64,000 nucleotides of DNA, taken from assembly GCA_965276815.1 (NCBI GenBank), contig CBDIBE010000011.1:372001-436000 (forward strand). Direction: 5' to 3'. Of the stretch, positions 16,264 through 23,746 are shown piece by piece. Within the stretch, counting starts at the first letter, position 1. Each line of letters begins with the position of its first letter. A model generated the notes under the pieces. That model saw only the letters and a list, made by a program, of their open reading frames with translations, was not told the DNA's origin and ran no database searches. This DNA comes from JAVVHH01 sp965276815 (lineage in GTDB: Bacteria > Pseudomonadota > Alphaproteobacteria > Acetobacterales > Acetobacteraceae). Made by a program: the position numbers and the translations under genes.

Positions 16264-17775
16264 ATGGCTGTGGCCGCCGCAACGGCCGTCGCCTCCACGG
16301 CAGCGGCGGAGGACGGGCCGGCCGCAAGCTACAGCACGGCGACCGAGTTGGTGCAGGCGCTGGCGGATCGGAAAGTCTCCTCGCGCGAGCTGGTCGACGC
16401 TGCGATCGCGCGCATCGCGGCGCTGGACCCGAAGATCAATGCCGTCGTCGTGCGGGACTTCGAGCGCGCCCGCGCCGCCGCGGATCAGGCGGATCAGGCG
16501 CTGGCCCGCGGCGATCTGCGCCCGCTGCTCGGCCTGCCGATGACGGTCAAGGAGCAGTTCAACGTCGCCGGGCTGCCGACGACCTGGGGCTTCGAGCGGT
16601 TCCGTGACTGGAAGCCGCCGGAGGATGCGCTCGCCGTGCAGCGGCTCAAGGCGGCCGGGGCGGTGATCCTGGGCAAGACCAACGTCCCGGTCGGGCTCGG
16701 CGATTGGCAGAGCTATAACCCGGTCTACGGCACGACCAACAATCCGTGGGATCTCAAGCGCACGCCCGGCGGGTCATCGGGAGGCGCCGCCGCGGCGCTG
16801 GCAACCGGCTTCGTGCCGCTCGAGCTCGGCTCGGATATCGGCGGCTCGCTGCGCGCGCCGGCGCATTTCTGCGGCGTGTTCGCGCACAAGCCGAGCCTGG
16901 AACTGATCCCGCAGCGCGGCTCCGGCTACCCTGGAACGCCAGCCATCGCGACGCAGGCGGACCTGTCGGTGGCCGGGCCGATGGCGCGCAGCGCCGCCGA
17001 TCTCGCGCTCGCCTTGGACGTGATGGCGGGGCCGGACCCGCTCTGGGACGGCATCGGCTACAGCGTCGCGCTCCCGCCGCCGCGGCACGAAGCTTTGGCG
17101 GATTACCGCGTGCTGATCCTCGACGCGCACCCGCTCTGCGCGACCGCTGCCAGCGTCCACAATGCGCTCGAGACGCTGAGCAGCGAATTGGTCAAGCGCG
17201 GCTGCACGGTGGTGCGCCGGTCGCCTGCCATGCCGAACCTGGCGGTCACGACCAGGAATTACGACGAGCTGCTGGCGGCCTTTTTCAGCGCGGACCAGAC
17301 GCCCGACGAGCGGGTGCGGCTTGAGGCGGCCGCAAGCGCCTTGGGGCCGGACGATCAGAGCCTGCCGGCCGCCGCGGTTCGCGGCCTGACCATGAGCCAC
17401 GCGTCCTGGCTCGCCGCCAGCCGCGTGCGGACCGGCTTGCGCCCACGCTGGCAGGCGCTGTTCCAGGAGATCGACGTCCTTCTCTGCCCGGCGATGCCGA
17501 CCCCTGCCTTTCTGCAGGACCAATCGACGCCGATCAGCCGGCGGCAGCTCGACGTGGATGGCCGCAAGATCCCGTATGGCAACCAGATTGCCTGGTGCGG
17601 GATCGCGACCAGCAACGGCCTGCCGGCAACCGTCGCGCCGATTGGCAAGAGCGAGGACGGGCTGCCGATCGGGGTGCAGATCATCGGCGGCTATCTGCAG
17701 GATCGCACGACGATCCAGTTCGCCGGGTTGCTGGAGCGCGAGTTCGGCGGGTTCACGCGGCCGCCGGGGTTTTAG
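16264..17775 (+). CDS. Amidase (amidase-signature family), probably exported
   Basis: A serine amidase of about 503 residues. The Ser-cisSer-Lys triad is visible: the Lys in LPMTVKEQFNV, the cis-Ser in TPGGSSGGAAAALATG and the nucleophile in GSDIGGSLRAPAHFCGV. An Ala-rich leader precedes VELVQALADRK-type sequence. The start is doubtful. The reading frame stays open 5' of the ATG and encodes PDLSRRHLM immediately before it, which together with AVAAATAVASTAAAE looks like a complete Tat signal. An ATA at 16234, preceded by GGGAG, would fit as an unusual start. Its 3' end overlaps the convergent aminotransferase. Confidence 0.88.
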   Translation: MAVAAATAVASTAAAEDGPAASYSTATELVQALADRKVSSRELVDAAIARIAALDPKINAVVVRDFERARAAADQADQALARGDLRPLLGLPMTVKEQFNVAGLPTTWGFERFRDWKPPEDALAVQRLKAAGAVILGKTNVPVGLGDWQSYNPVYGTTNNPWDLKRTPGGSSGGAAAALATGFVPLELGSDIGGSLRAPAHFCGVFAHKPSLELIPQRGSGYPGTPAIATQADLSVAGPMARSAADLALALDVMAGPDPLWDGIGYSVALPPPRHEALADYRVLILDAHPLCATAASVHNALETLSSELVKRGCTVVRRSPAMPNLAVTTRNYDELLAAFFSADQTPDERVRLEAAASALGPDDQSLPAAAVRGLTMSHASWLAASRVRTGLRPRWQALFQEIDVLLCPAMPTPAFLQDQSTPISRRQLDVDGRKIPYGNQIAWCGIATSNGLPATVAPIGKSEDGLPIGVQIIGGYLQDRTTIQFAGLLEREFGGFTRPPGF

Positions 17776-18932
17776 CCTCGCCAGCGCGCCAGCCGCGCGG
17801 CCGCCTCGATCATGTCCGTTTCCGGGCCGCAATAGCTGAAGCGGACCGTCCGGCTGCCGCGGTTGCGGTCGAAGTCGAGGCCCGGACTCGCCGAGACCCC
17901 AGCCTCCGCCAGCATTCGGGCGCAGAACGCCTGGCTGTCATTGGTGCGGCCGCCAACATCGGCATACAGGTAGAACGCGCCATCCGCCGCAGCGATATCC
18001 GGGAACCCGGCTGCGGGCAGCGCGGTGAGCAGGTGGTCGCGGGAGCGCCGGTAGCGCGCCACGTTCGCGTCCAGCTCCGCAAAACAGCCGAACGCCGCCT
18101 CGGCTGCCACTTGGCTCACATGCGGCGCCGAAATGAACATGTTCTGCGCGAGGCACTCCACCGGGCGCAGCAAATCCTCCGGCAGCACCATCCAGCCGAC
18201 CCGCCAACCCGTCATGCTGAAGTATTTGGAGAAGCTGTTGATCACGACCGCGCTCGCGCTGAACGACGCGGCGGTCGCGATCGGCCTCGCATAGTGCAGC
18301 CCGTGATAGATCTCGTCCGAAATCAGCCGCACGCCGCGCGCGTCGCACCACCTGGCAATCTCCTCCAGTTCGGAGGGCTCAAGCATGGTGCCGGCCGGGT
18401 TGCAGGGGCTGGCGACGATAAGCCCGTCAGGCGGTGGATCGAGCCGGTCCAGCAGCGCAACCGGCGGCTGATAGCGTGACTCCGGCCCAGTCTCGATGAC
18501 CTCCGGCATGAGGCCGAGCGCGACCAAAATATTGACGTAGGGCGGGTAGAACGGCGCGGCGAGGGCGACGCGATCGCCGGGATCGAAGGCGGCGAGGAAG
18601 GCCAGCGGAAACGCCCCGCTCGCCCCCATCGTCACCGCCACGCGGGCGGGCGAGAGTTCCAGCCCATACCAGTCCCGGTAATGCGCCGCGATCCGCGCCC
18701 GCAGCGACGCCCGGCCAAAGGCCTCGGTGTAGCCCAGCGGGTCCGCCCCGCGCAGCGCCGTGGCGGCGGCCTCGACCGCGCCCGCGGGCGCGCCGGTGCC
18801 GGGCTGGCCGACCTCCATCCGGATCACGTGCGGGCTGCCCGCAGGCAGCGCCTTCTGCCGCGCATTGGCCGCGGCGATCACGTCCATCACCATGAAGGGT
18901 GGCGCGTGGGCGCCACGCCCGACTTTCAGCAT
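17772..18932 (-). CDS. Class I/II PLP-dependent aminotransferase
   Basis: A 386-residue fold-type I aminotransferase. It shows EVGQPGTGAPA, GYTEAFGRASLRARIA, SPCNPAGTML, LISDEIYHGLHY, and the PLP lysine in NSFSKYFSMTGWRVGWM. The C-terminal domain has GAFYLYADVGG. The sequence is close to the aspartate/aromatic aminotransferase AlaA/AspC-like group, but the amino donor is not clear. Its stop overlaps the amidase stop by 4 bp (convergent). The next gene upstream, the GGT-like lipoprotein, is on the same strand 18 bp away, so the two are probably co-transcribed. Confidence 0.92.
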   Translation of the reverse strand: MLKVGRGAHAPPFMVMDVIAAANARQKALPAGSPHVIRMEVGQPGTGAPAGAVEAAATALRGADPLGYTEAFGRASLRARIAAHYRDWYGLELSPARVAVTMGASGAFPLAFLAAFDPGDRVALAAPFYPPYVNILVALGLMPEVIETGPESRYQPPVALLDRLDPPPDGLIVASPCNPAGTMLEPSELEEIARWCDARGVRLISDEIYHGLHYARPIATAASFSASAVVINSFSKYFSMTGWRVGWMVLPEDLLRPVECLAQNMFISAPHVSQVAAEAAFGCFAELDANVARYRRSRDHLLTALPAAGFPDIAAADGAFYLYADVGGRTNDSQAFCARMLAEAGVSASPGLDFDRNRGSRTVRFSYCGPETDMIEAAARLARWRG

Positions 18933-18950
18933 CTACCCGGCTTTCATCAT

Positions 18951-20405
18951 CTAATTGCCAGCCGCGGCCAAGCCAACGACGCGCGAATCCACTGCCCAGG
19001 AACAGGAGCCGTCATTGTCCGGCAAGTATCGGGTGCAGCTGATCACGTTCGCCCGGCCGGGTTCCGGGACCGGCACCGGCGCCGCCCGTCCGGGGCGCAG
19101 AGCATTGCTCATGCCGATCGCCACCGCCAGCGGCGCGCCATCCTGCCCCGACCCGGTGGCCGCCGCCCGGAACGCGTGCAGGTTAGGGTTCCAAGCGATC
19201 GCGGCCGAAAGCAGCGGCGCCGCCTCGGGCCGCGGCGCCGCGCCCAGCAAGATGCCGGTGCCTGGCGCGATCCGCCCGGTGCCGAACAGATTGCCCATCG
19301 TGACCGCACAAGCGACGCTGCCGCCGTTCCGATCCAGCACGGCATAGCTGGTCGAGGCCGGCAGTTCTGGCAATCCCCCGCCCGACGCGCCCGACGCCAG
19401 CACCGCCATCGGATCACCACCGGTCGCCCGCCAACGCGAGGCCGTGCCCAGCGCGCGCGCCTGCGCCCCGGCGATATCAGCCGGATTGGCCTGCAGCGCC
19501 TGGAAAGCCGCCGCCGCGGCCAGCCCGCCATCCGCCGGCGGCGGCAAGAACGCCACGTAGTCGTTGCGCACTCTGATCGAGATCGGCGCCCCCGTACGCG
19601 GCAGCGCGGCGCGCAGCTCGTCGAAGGTCAGGCCGCCGCCGGCGAGCCGGGATGCCTGCTCCAGCCGTCGCGCGAGCGCGCCCTGATAGAGGTCGCCCAC
19701 CCCGGCCGTCCGCAACTGCGAGATCGTCGCGCCCAGATCGGGCTGCTGCATCGTCGCCCCCTCGACCAGCGGCGTGCCACCCGGCGCGAACACCGCGCGC
19801 GCATTCGGATCACTCGCAAGCGGCCCGGCGACCACGCTCAAATCCCGCGCCAGAGAGCGCGAGATCGGCGTGCCGAACCGCGCCATCTGCTCGGCAGGCG
19901 ACACGAGCGTTTCGAACGGGCGCTGACCGCCGTAGCGGGCATAGAGCGCGAACAGGCCGCGCGCCATCATCGGAATCGCCGCCGGGCGATCGGTCCCGGC
20001 CGGCACCGATTGGGGCGCCACGGGCAGGAAAACGATGGCCTCCGGGTTGCCGCCGCCGGGTCCGTCGCGGCTCGGGTTGTACGCCAGGCACGCGCCGCCG
20101 CCGCCGAGCCCGGCACGCGACGGCAACGTCACCATCAGCACGAAGCCCATCGCCACGGCCGCGTCGGCCGCCGTGCCGCCCAAAGCCAACACGTCCCGCC
20201 CCGCCAACGCAGCGCGCGGCTCGTCGGCGATGGCCACGCCAATGAATCCGCTCAGCCGTTCCGGCTCGGCAGTGGTGTTCGGGCCGCCGATGAACGTGTC
20301 CTTGAGTGAATTGAGGGTCGAGCATCCCGCGCTCGCCAAAACCGCCACCACCGACGCCAACCGGCCCATGGCGCGGAACGCCCGGACCGCACGCTTGCTC
20401 TGCAC
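18951..20405 (-). CDS. Gamma-glutamyltransferase-like lipoprotein (divergent)
   Basis: A 484-residue Ntn-hydrolase-like protein resembling gamma-glutamyltranspeptidase. It shows ALGGTAADAAVAMGF, SRAGLGGGGACLAY, TSYAVLDRNGGSVA and GNLFGTGRIAPGTGILL. A positively charged N-terminus and lipobox LASAGC predict an outer-membrane or periplasmic lipoprotein. GTG at 20405 was chosen because GGGGAG lies upstream at good spacing. ATG at 20369 is the alternative. Several canonical GGT features are weak. The region of the glutamate-binding Arg (REMAP) reads LPVAPQ, the nucleophile context is ASTSY rather than TTH(Y/F), and the late Gly-Gly reads GQDG. The activity is thus uncertain. Confidence 0.75.
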   Translation of the reverse strand: MQSKRAVRAFRAMGRLASVVAVLASAGCSTLNSLKDTFIGGPNTTAEPERLSGFIGVAIADEPRAALAGRDVLALGGTAADAAVAMGFVLMVTLPSRAGLGGGGACLAYNPSRDGPGGGNPEAIVFLPVAPQSVPAGTDRPAAIPMMARGLFALYARYGGQRPFETLVSPAEQMARFGTPISRSLARDLSVVAGPLASDPNARAVFAPGGTPLVEGATMQQPDLGATISQLRTAGVGDLYQGALARRLEQASRLAGGGLTFDELRAALPRTGAPISIRVRNDYVAFLPPPADGGLAAAAAFQALQANPADIAGAQARALGTASRWRATGGDPMAVLASGASGGGLPELPASTSYAVLDRNGGSVACAVTMGNLFGTGRIAPGTGILLGAAPRPEAAPLLSAAIAWNPNLHAFRAAATGSGQDGAPLAVAIGMSNALRPGRAAPVPVPEPGRANVISCTRYLPDNDGSCSWAVDSRVVGLAAAGN

Positions 20406-20526
20406 CGGCGTCACTCTCCCCTGCCCAATCTGGGTGCCATAGCGGCCCACGCCGGAAGGGGCAATGCGCGGCATGTCCCTCGTGCCCCGCTTGTGCTAAC
20501 GCTGGGGCCAAGGATTGGAGACCGCT

Positions 20527-21258
20527 TTGCGCCCTCTGCTGTTGATCGCGCTTGCCCTGCTGACAATGGCTGGCCGCCCGGCTGCCGCCGACAGCTTCAC
20601 GCCGAGTCAGCGCGAGGAAATCGTCCGCATCGTGCGCGATGCGCTGAAATCCGACCCGTCGATTCTGCGCGATGCGGTGGCCGGGCTGCAGGCCGATGAG
20701 GCGCGCCGGCAGGAATCCGCGACAAGCGACGTACTGGGCATGCTGGCGGGCAAGCTGGTGGATCCCGCGGACCCCGTCGCCGGCAACCCGACGGCCCCGG
20801 TCACGATCGTGGAGTTCTACGACCCGCGCTGCCCCTACTGCAAAAGCATGCTGCCGACGCTCGCGGAACTGCTGCACGACGATCCGAACGTGCGCCTGGT
20901 CTACAAGGATTGGCCGATCCTCGGTCCGATGAGCCAGCTCGAGAGCCGCGCACTGCTCGCCGCCCAGCGCCAGGGCGGCTATTTGAAGCTGCAATCTGCG
21001 TTGATGCAGAGCGGCGGCCAGCAAACCCCCGACTCGATCCGTGCCCTGGCCGATCAGCTCGGCCTCAATGGCGGCCGCATCCTGCGCGACATGGATGACC
21101 CGGCGATCAAGCAGCGGCTGGACGCCACGATGGCGCTCGCCCAGCAGCTCGGCCTGCAAGGCACGCCGGCGCTCGTTATCGGCCACAAGCTTATCGGCGG
21201 CGCGGTCGAACTCGCCGAGCTCCGTCAGGCCGTCGCCGATGCGAACGGCGCCAAATAA
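20527..21258 (+). CDS. DsbA family periplasmic thiol-disulfide protein (ScsC-like)
   Basis: A 243-residue secreted thioredoxin-fold protein. TTG at 20527 was chosen: GGAG at 20517-20520 precedes it by 6 nt, and it opens straight into the signal MRPLLLIALALLTMAG with cleavage near RPAAADS. A helical N-terminal stalk (SQREEIVRIVRDALKSDPSIL) precedes the thioredoxin domain with VEFYDPRCPYCKSM (CPYC active site) and cis-Pro in QGTPALVIG. The stalk resembles the oligomerisation domain of ScsC/Com1 disulfide isomerases. It probably handles disulfides in the periplasm. Confidence 0.88.
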   Translation: MRPLLLIALALLTMAGRPAAADSFTPSQREEIVRIVRDALKSDPSILRDAVAGLQADEARRQESATSDVLGMLAGKLVDPADPVAGNPTAPVTIVEFYDPRCPYCKSMLPTLAELLHDDPNVRLVYKDWPILGPMSQLESRALLAAQRQGGYLKLQSALMQSGGQQTPDSIRALADQLGLNGGRILRDMDDPAIKQRLDATMALAQQLGLQGTPALVIGHKLIGGAVELAELRQAVADANGAK

Positions 21259-21266
21259 CACCTTGA

Positions 21267-21282
21267 AGTGACCTCGGTCACA
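21267..21282. promoter_or_regulatory. CRP/FNR-family-like palindrome upstream of the 163-aa gene
   Basis: AGTGACCTCGGTCACA fits TGTGA-N6-TCACA with one mismatch, and the core GTGACC-TC-GGTCAC is a perfect palindrome. It ends 58 bp before the ATG at 21341, a usual distance for activator control. A nearly identical site lies at 37304-37319, 53 bp before another gene of unknown function. Confidence 0.5.
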
Positions 21283-21340
21283 GTCTGACCGGCCGGGAAG
21301 CCGCAATCTCGCCTCATCAACCGCTGATGAGGAGGGGCCA

Positions 21341-21832
21341 ATGACCGCCCAGACCATCGAAACTGCAACCGGCTCGGCCTACGCCCACGCGGCGCGCCCT
21401 GCGCGACTTCGCCTTTGGCTGACCCGGCTGCGGAACCTGTCCATGCAAGTCGAGCTCGACCCGCATTTGGCGGAGGATATTGGTCAAAGGAGCTATGGGG
21501 CGCCCGTCCTGCCACGTAGCTGGACCGAGGCCTTCAAGGAATCGGCGGAGCACTCCCGCGCCCTGGCTTGGCGACTGGAGGAAGCAGCGGCATTCGAACG
21601 GTGCGAGCGTGGTTATGATGCGCCCGTCCTGGAAGCGAGCTGGGTGCAGGCGACCCAGGAAGCCGCGCGGCGCTGGCTAAACCGTATGATTACAATGCTG
21701 TCAGGCATGCGTGGGGCATTCGCTGCCAATCCGGTAGACGACATGGACCGGCATGTTGCCCGGGATATCGGGGCCGAGTTCGAGGCGCTTTCCGTCAAGC
21801 AGGTTCAAATTGGAAGGGATGGCTATGTTTAG
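21341..21832 (+). CDS. Hypothetical protein with internal duplication
   Basis: A 163-residue cytoplasmic protein of no recognised family. AGGAGGGG lies just upstream of the ATG, a strong ribosome site. The protein has a twofold repeat, YGAPVLPRSW (residues 52-61) and YDAPVLEASW (92-101), each followed by an amphipathic helix (TEAFKESAEH and VQATQEAARR). The repeat is visible in DNA as a shared GCGCCCGTCCTG. The N-terminal part is Arg-rich (ARPARLRLWLTRLRN). It overlaps the following pseudo-receiver gene by 8 nt and has a CRP-like palindrome upstream, which suggests a regulated two-gene unit. The function is unknown. Confidence 0.65.
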   Translation: MTAQTIETATGSAYAHAARPARLRLWLTRLRNLSMQVELDPHLAEDIGQRSYGAPVLPRSWTEAFKESAEHSRALAWRLEEAAAFERCERGYDAPVLEASWVQATQEAARRWLNRMITMLSGMRGAFAANPVDDMDRHVARDIGAEFEALSVKQVQIGRDGYV

Positions 21833-22196
21833 CGTGGTCTCCGACCGGGCTCCGACGACCGACACGTCGCGCGAGCCGCACATTCTCCTCGTCGTCCAGG
21901 ACCAAACGTCGCGCTACGAGCTCGCGGCCACGCTGTTGGACGCGGGGTTCCGGCTCACCCTGGCGTCGAGCGCGGGTGTCGCCAGTGCGCTGATCGATGG
22001 CCAGATCGATCTCGTCGTCTCGGCGCATCCGCTCAACGAGCTGGGCGACGGCCGGCTGAGCCGGCGGACCCGGACCAGCCACTCGCACGTGCCGATCCTG
22101 CTGCTCGAGCAGGAGACGGTGTGCGGCCCAGGAGTGTTGGAGTTGGTGATGCAGCTGATCCAGCGCTGGCCGGTGCAACACGCACGAGCGGCTTGA
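21825..22196 (+). CDS. Degenerate response-regulator receiver-like protein
   Basis: A 123-residue single-domain protein with receiver-like layout: HILLVVQDQTSRYELAATLL (strand 1 and helix 1), GFRLTLASSAGVASALI, IDLVVSAHPLNELGDGR and SHVPILLLEQE. The acidic pair of true receivers is reduced to QD, and the phospho-acceptor Asp position (DLVLTD in typical receivers) reads DLVVSA. It is therefore probably not phosphorylated, a pseudo-receiver. ATG 21825 has GGAAGGG at good spacing, whereas an ATG two codons earlier is too close. It overlaps the 163-aa gene and is likely co-translated with it. Confidence 0.6.
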   Translation: MFSVVSDRAPTTDTSREPHILLVVQDQTSRYELAATLLDAGFRLTLASSAGVASALIDGQIDLVVSAHPLNELGDGRLSRRTRTSHSHVPILLLEQETVCGPGVLELVMQLIQRWPVQHARAA

Positions 22197-22218
22197 CCGT
22201 TCTGCCCGGACGGCTGGC

Positions 22219-22545
22219 TTACGCTTCAGGGCCACGCACGAAGCACAGAATGCCAGCTGACGGCGTCCAGCAGACGACGGCGCGGCCCGTCGGATTTTCC
22301 TTGTCCCGCAAGATGAGATCCTGCGGCACAGGCAGCCATTTGCCCTCGATCAAGACTTCGTAATGCCCGTCGACCACGCGCGACTCGGCGGGGCGGCAGT
22401 CTGCGATCGAGCAGCAGGAAGTCCCCGTCCCGGGCACGCGGAGCGCGCGGAACCACGGCGCAAGCGACGGGTCGGCATCCGGCGGCGGGGCTGCGAGCGC
22501 GGGCAGAGTGATCGCCATGGCGAGACCGAGTGCACGGAAGATCAT
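22219..22545 (-). CDS. Small secreted protein of unknown function, cysteine-rich
   Basis: A 108-residue exported protein. The signal peptide MIFRALGLAMAITLPALA is followed by the mature segment PPPDADPSLAPWFRALRVPGTGTSCCSIADCRP. Further conserved-looking parts are GHYEVLIEGKWLPVP and NPTGRAVVCWTPSAGILCFVRG. Five cysteines suggest two disulfides in the periplasm. AAGGAGAGG precedes the ATG. The TSCCSIADC and CW...ILCF pattern is, from memory, shared by a conserved hypothetical family in alphaproteobacteria. It has no assigned role. It is convergent with the pseudo-receiver gene. Confidence 0.75.
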   Translation of the reverse strand: MIFRALGLAMAITLPALAAPPPDADPSLAPWFRALRVPGTGTSCCSIADCRPAESRVVDGHYEVLIEGKWLPVPQDLILRDKENPTGRAVVCWTPSAGILCFVRGPEA

Positions 22546-22667
22546 GACCTCTCCTTCACTTGAAAGGGCCAGCTTAACGAGGTCAAACGGGAGACGGGCG
22601 TTAAGTCGCCGTGATCGAGACCGAGGAGCCCTGGCCTTATCCTGCGCTAGCTGCTTGAAGGCACAGC

Positions 22668-23627
22668 GTGAACTGGACCTCTCGCACCTTCTGGCGCTTG
22701 CGCCGCCTGGCCCTGCGCGCGCCTCATCGTGGCCGGCAGGCGCCTGCTTCCATTCAGCGCTTCACCTTCTTTCAAGGAACGCTGCACATCGCCGGGGCCA
22801 TCGACGCGGGCGGCCCGGCCCGTTCGCTTGCGCTCTGCCTGCCCGGCGGCGAGCGCCTGCCGCTCCGCATCGCCGCGGAACCCTCCGGCCGGGTGAGCTT
22901 CGACCAGGCGGTCGCGATACCCGGTGACTCGGTGGAACTGGCGCATGCCTGGCTGTCCGCCACGCTCGAGGATGGGACCGAGCTGGCCGTGCACGACCTC
23001 GGGCGACCGGAGGGCGACCCGGCGCACGAGGTCTCAGCCCGCTTCCACGCCATGCTGCTCGAGCGTTCGCCGGGTCGATTGCTGGAAGTGGGCGCGCGGG
23101 CGCGGTCAGGCGTGGTCCGGCGCAATTGGGTGCCGGCGGGATGGTGCTACAGCGGGTTCGACATCGCCGCCGGGCCAAACGTGGACGTGGTCGGCGACGC
23201 GCACGCCCTCTCGGGCTGCTACGAGCCGGGCCGGTTCGACGCGATCATGGCGTTTTCGGTGCTCGAGCACCTGTTGATGCCGTGGAAATTCGTGATCGAA
23301 CTGAACCGGGTGCTCAAGCCGGGTGCACTCGGGCTGTTCACCACGCATCAATGCTGGCCGCTGCACGACCAACCATGGGATTTCTGGCGCTACTCGGACA
23401 CTGCCTGGACCGGGCTGCTCAACAAGGCGACCGGGTTCGAAATCATCGCCGCCAAGATGGGTGAGCCGGCCTATATCGTGGCGCAGAAATGCGCGCCGGA
23501 GACCGCCTTCAGCGGCCCGGCGCAAGGCGCGCTGGCCTCCTTCGTGCTGTTCCGCAAAACCGGCGAGACCACGCTGCAATGGCCGGTGGAGTTGGCCGAC
23601 ATCACCGGAACGCACTACCCGAGCTGA
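22668..23627 (+). CDS. Class I SAM-dependent methyltransferase domain protein
   Basis: A 319-residue protein. The first 120 residues form a beta-rich domain (RFTFFQGTLHIAGAI, GERLPLRIAAEPSGRVSF) of unknown role. A methyltransferase domain follows with LLEVGARARSGVVRRNW (glycine-poor SAM loop), YSGFDIAAGPNVDVVGDAH (acidic residue for ribose) and FSVLEHLLMPWKFVIELNRVLKPGA-type motifs, the latter split here as FSVLEHLLMP and ELNRVLKPGA. The FWRYSD element recalls methyltransferases found in cell-surface polysaccharide clusters. The acceptor is unknown. Palindromic repeats begin 3 bp after its stop. Confidence 0.8.
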   Translation: MNWTSRTFWRLRRLALRAPHRGRQAPASIQRFTFFQGTLHIAGAIDAGGPARSLALCLPGGERLPLRIAAEPSGRVSFDQAVAIPGDSVELAHAWLSATLEDGTELAVHDLGRPEGDPAHEVSARFHAMLLERSPGRLLEVGARARSGVVRRNWVPAGWCYSGFDIAAGPNVDVVGDAHALSGCYEPGRFDAIMAFSVLEHLLMPWKFVIELNRVLKPGALGLFTTHQCWPLHDQPWDFWRYSDTAWTGLLNKATGFEIIAAKMGEPAYIVAQKCAPETAFSGPAQGALASFVLFRKTGETTLQWPVELADITGTHYPS

Positions 23628-23630
23628 TTA

Positions 23631-23690
23631 GAGCAACGTCGCCCTGACTGGAATCGCGACAGCGACGCCAGTCATGCGACAAAGTTGCTC
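23631..23690. repeat. Palindromic intergenic repeat, unit A
   Basis: Imperfect 60-nt hairpin. GAGCAAC (23631-23637) pairs with GTTGCTC (23684-23690). Inside it, GTCGCCCTGACTGG pairs with CCAGTCATGCGAC with one bulge. It lies between convergent genes, 14 bp before a second palindromic unit, giving a BIME-like pair. It may stabilise 3' ends or terminate transcription from both sides. Confidence 0.65.
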
Positions 23691-23704
23691 GCCACCAAAA
23701 GTAG

Positions 23705-23746
23705 CTAGACCGCCGCCCTGACACAGTCAGGGCGATAGCGGTCTAG
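23705..23746. repeat. Palindromic intergenic repeat, unit B (CTAGACCGC type)
   Basis: Arms CTAGACCGC (23705-23713) and GCGGTCTAG (23738-23746) enclose CGCCCTGAC (23714-23722) and GTCAGGGCG (23726-23734), with loop ACA and a 3-nt bulge ATA. The stop codon and last codons of the minus-strand MFS gene lie inside it. It is related to the element at 6366-6415, sharing the terminal CTAGACCGC and the central CTGAC/GTCAGG. Confidence 0.7.
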
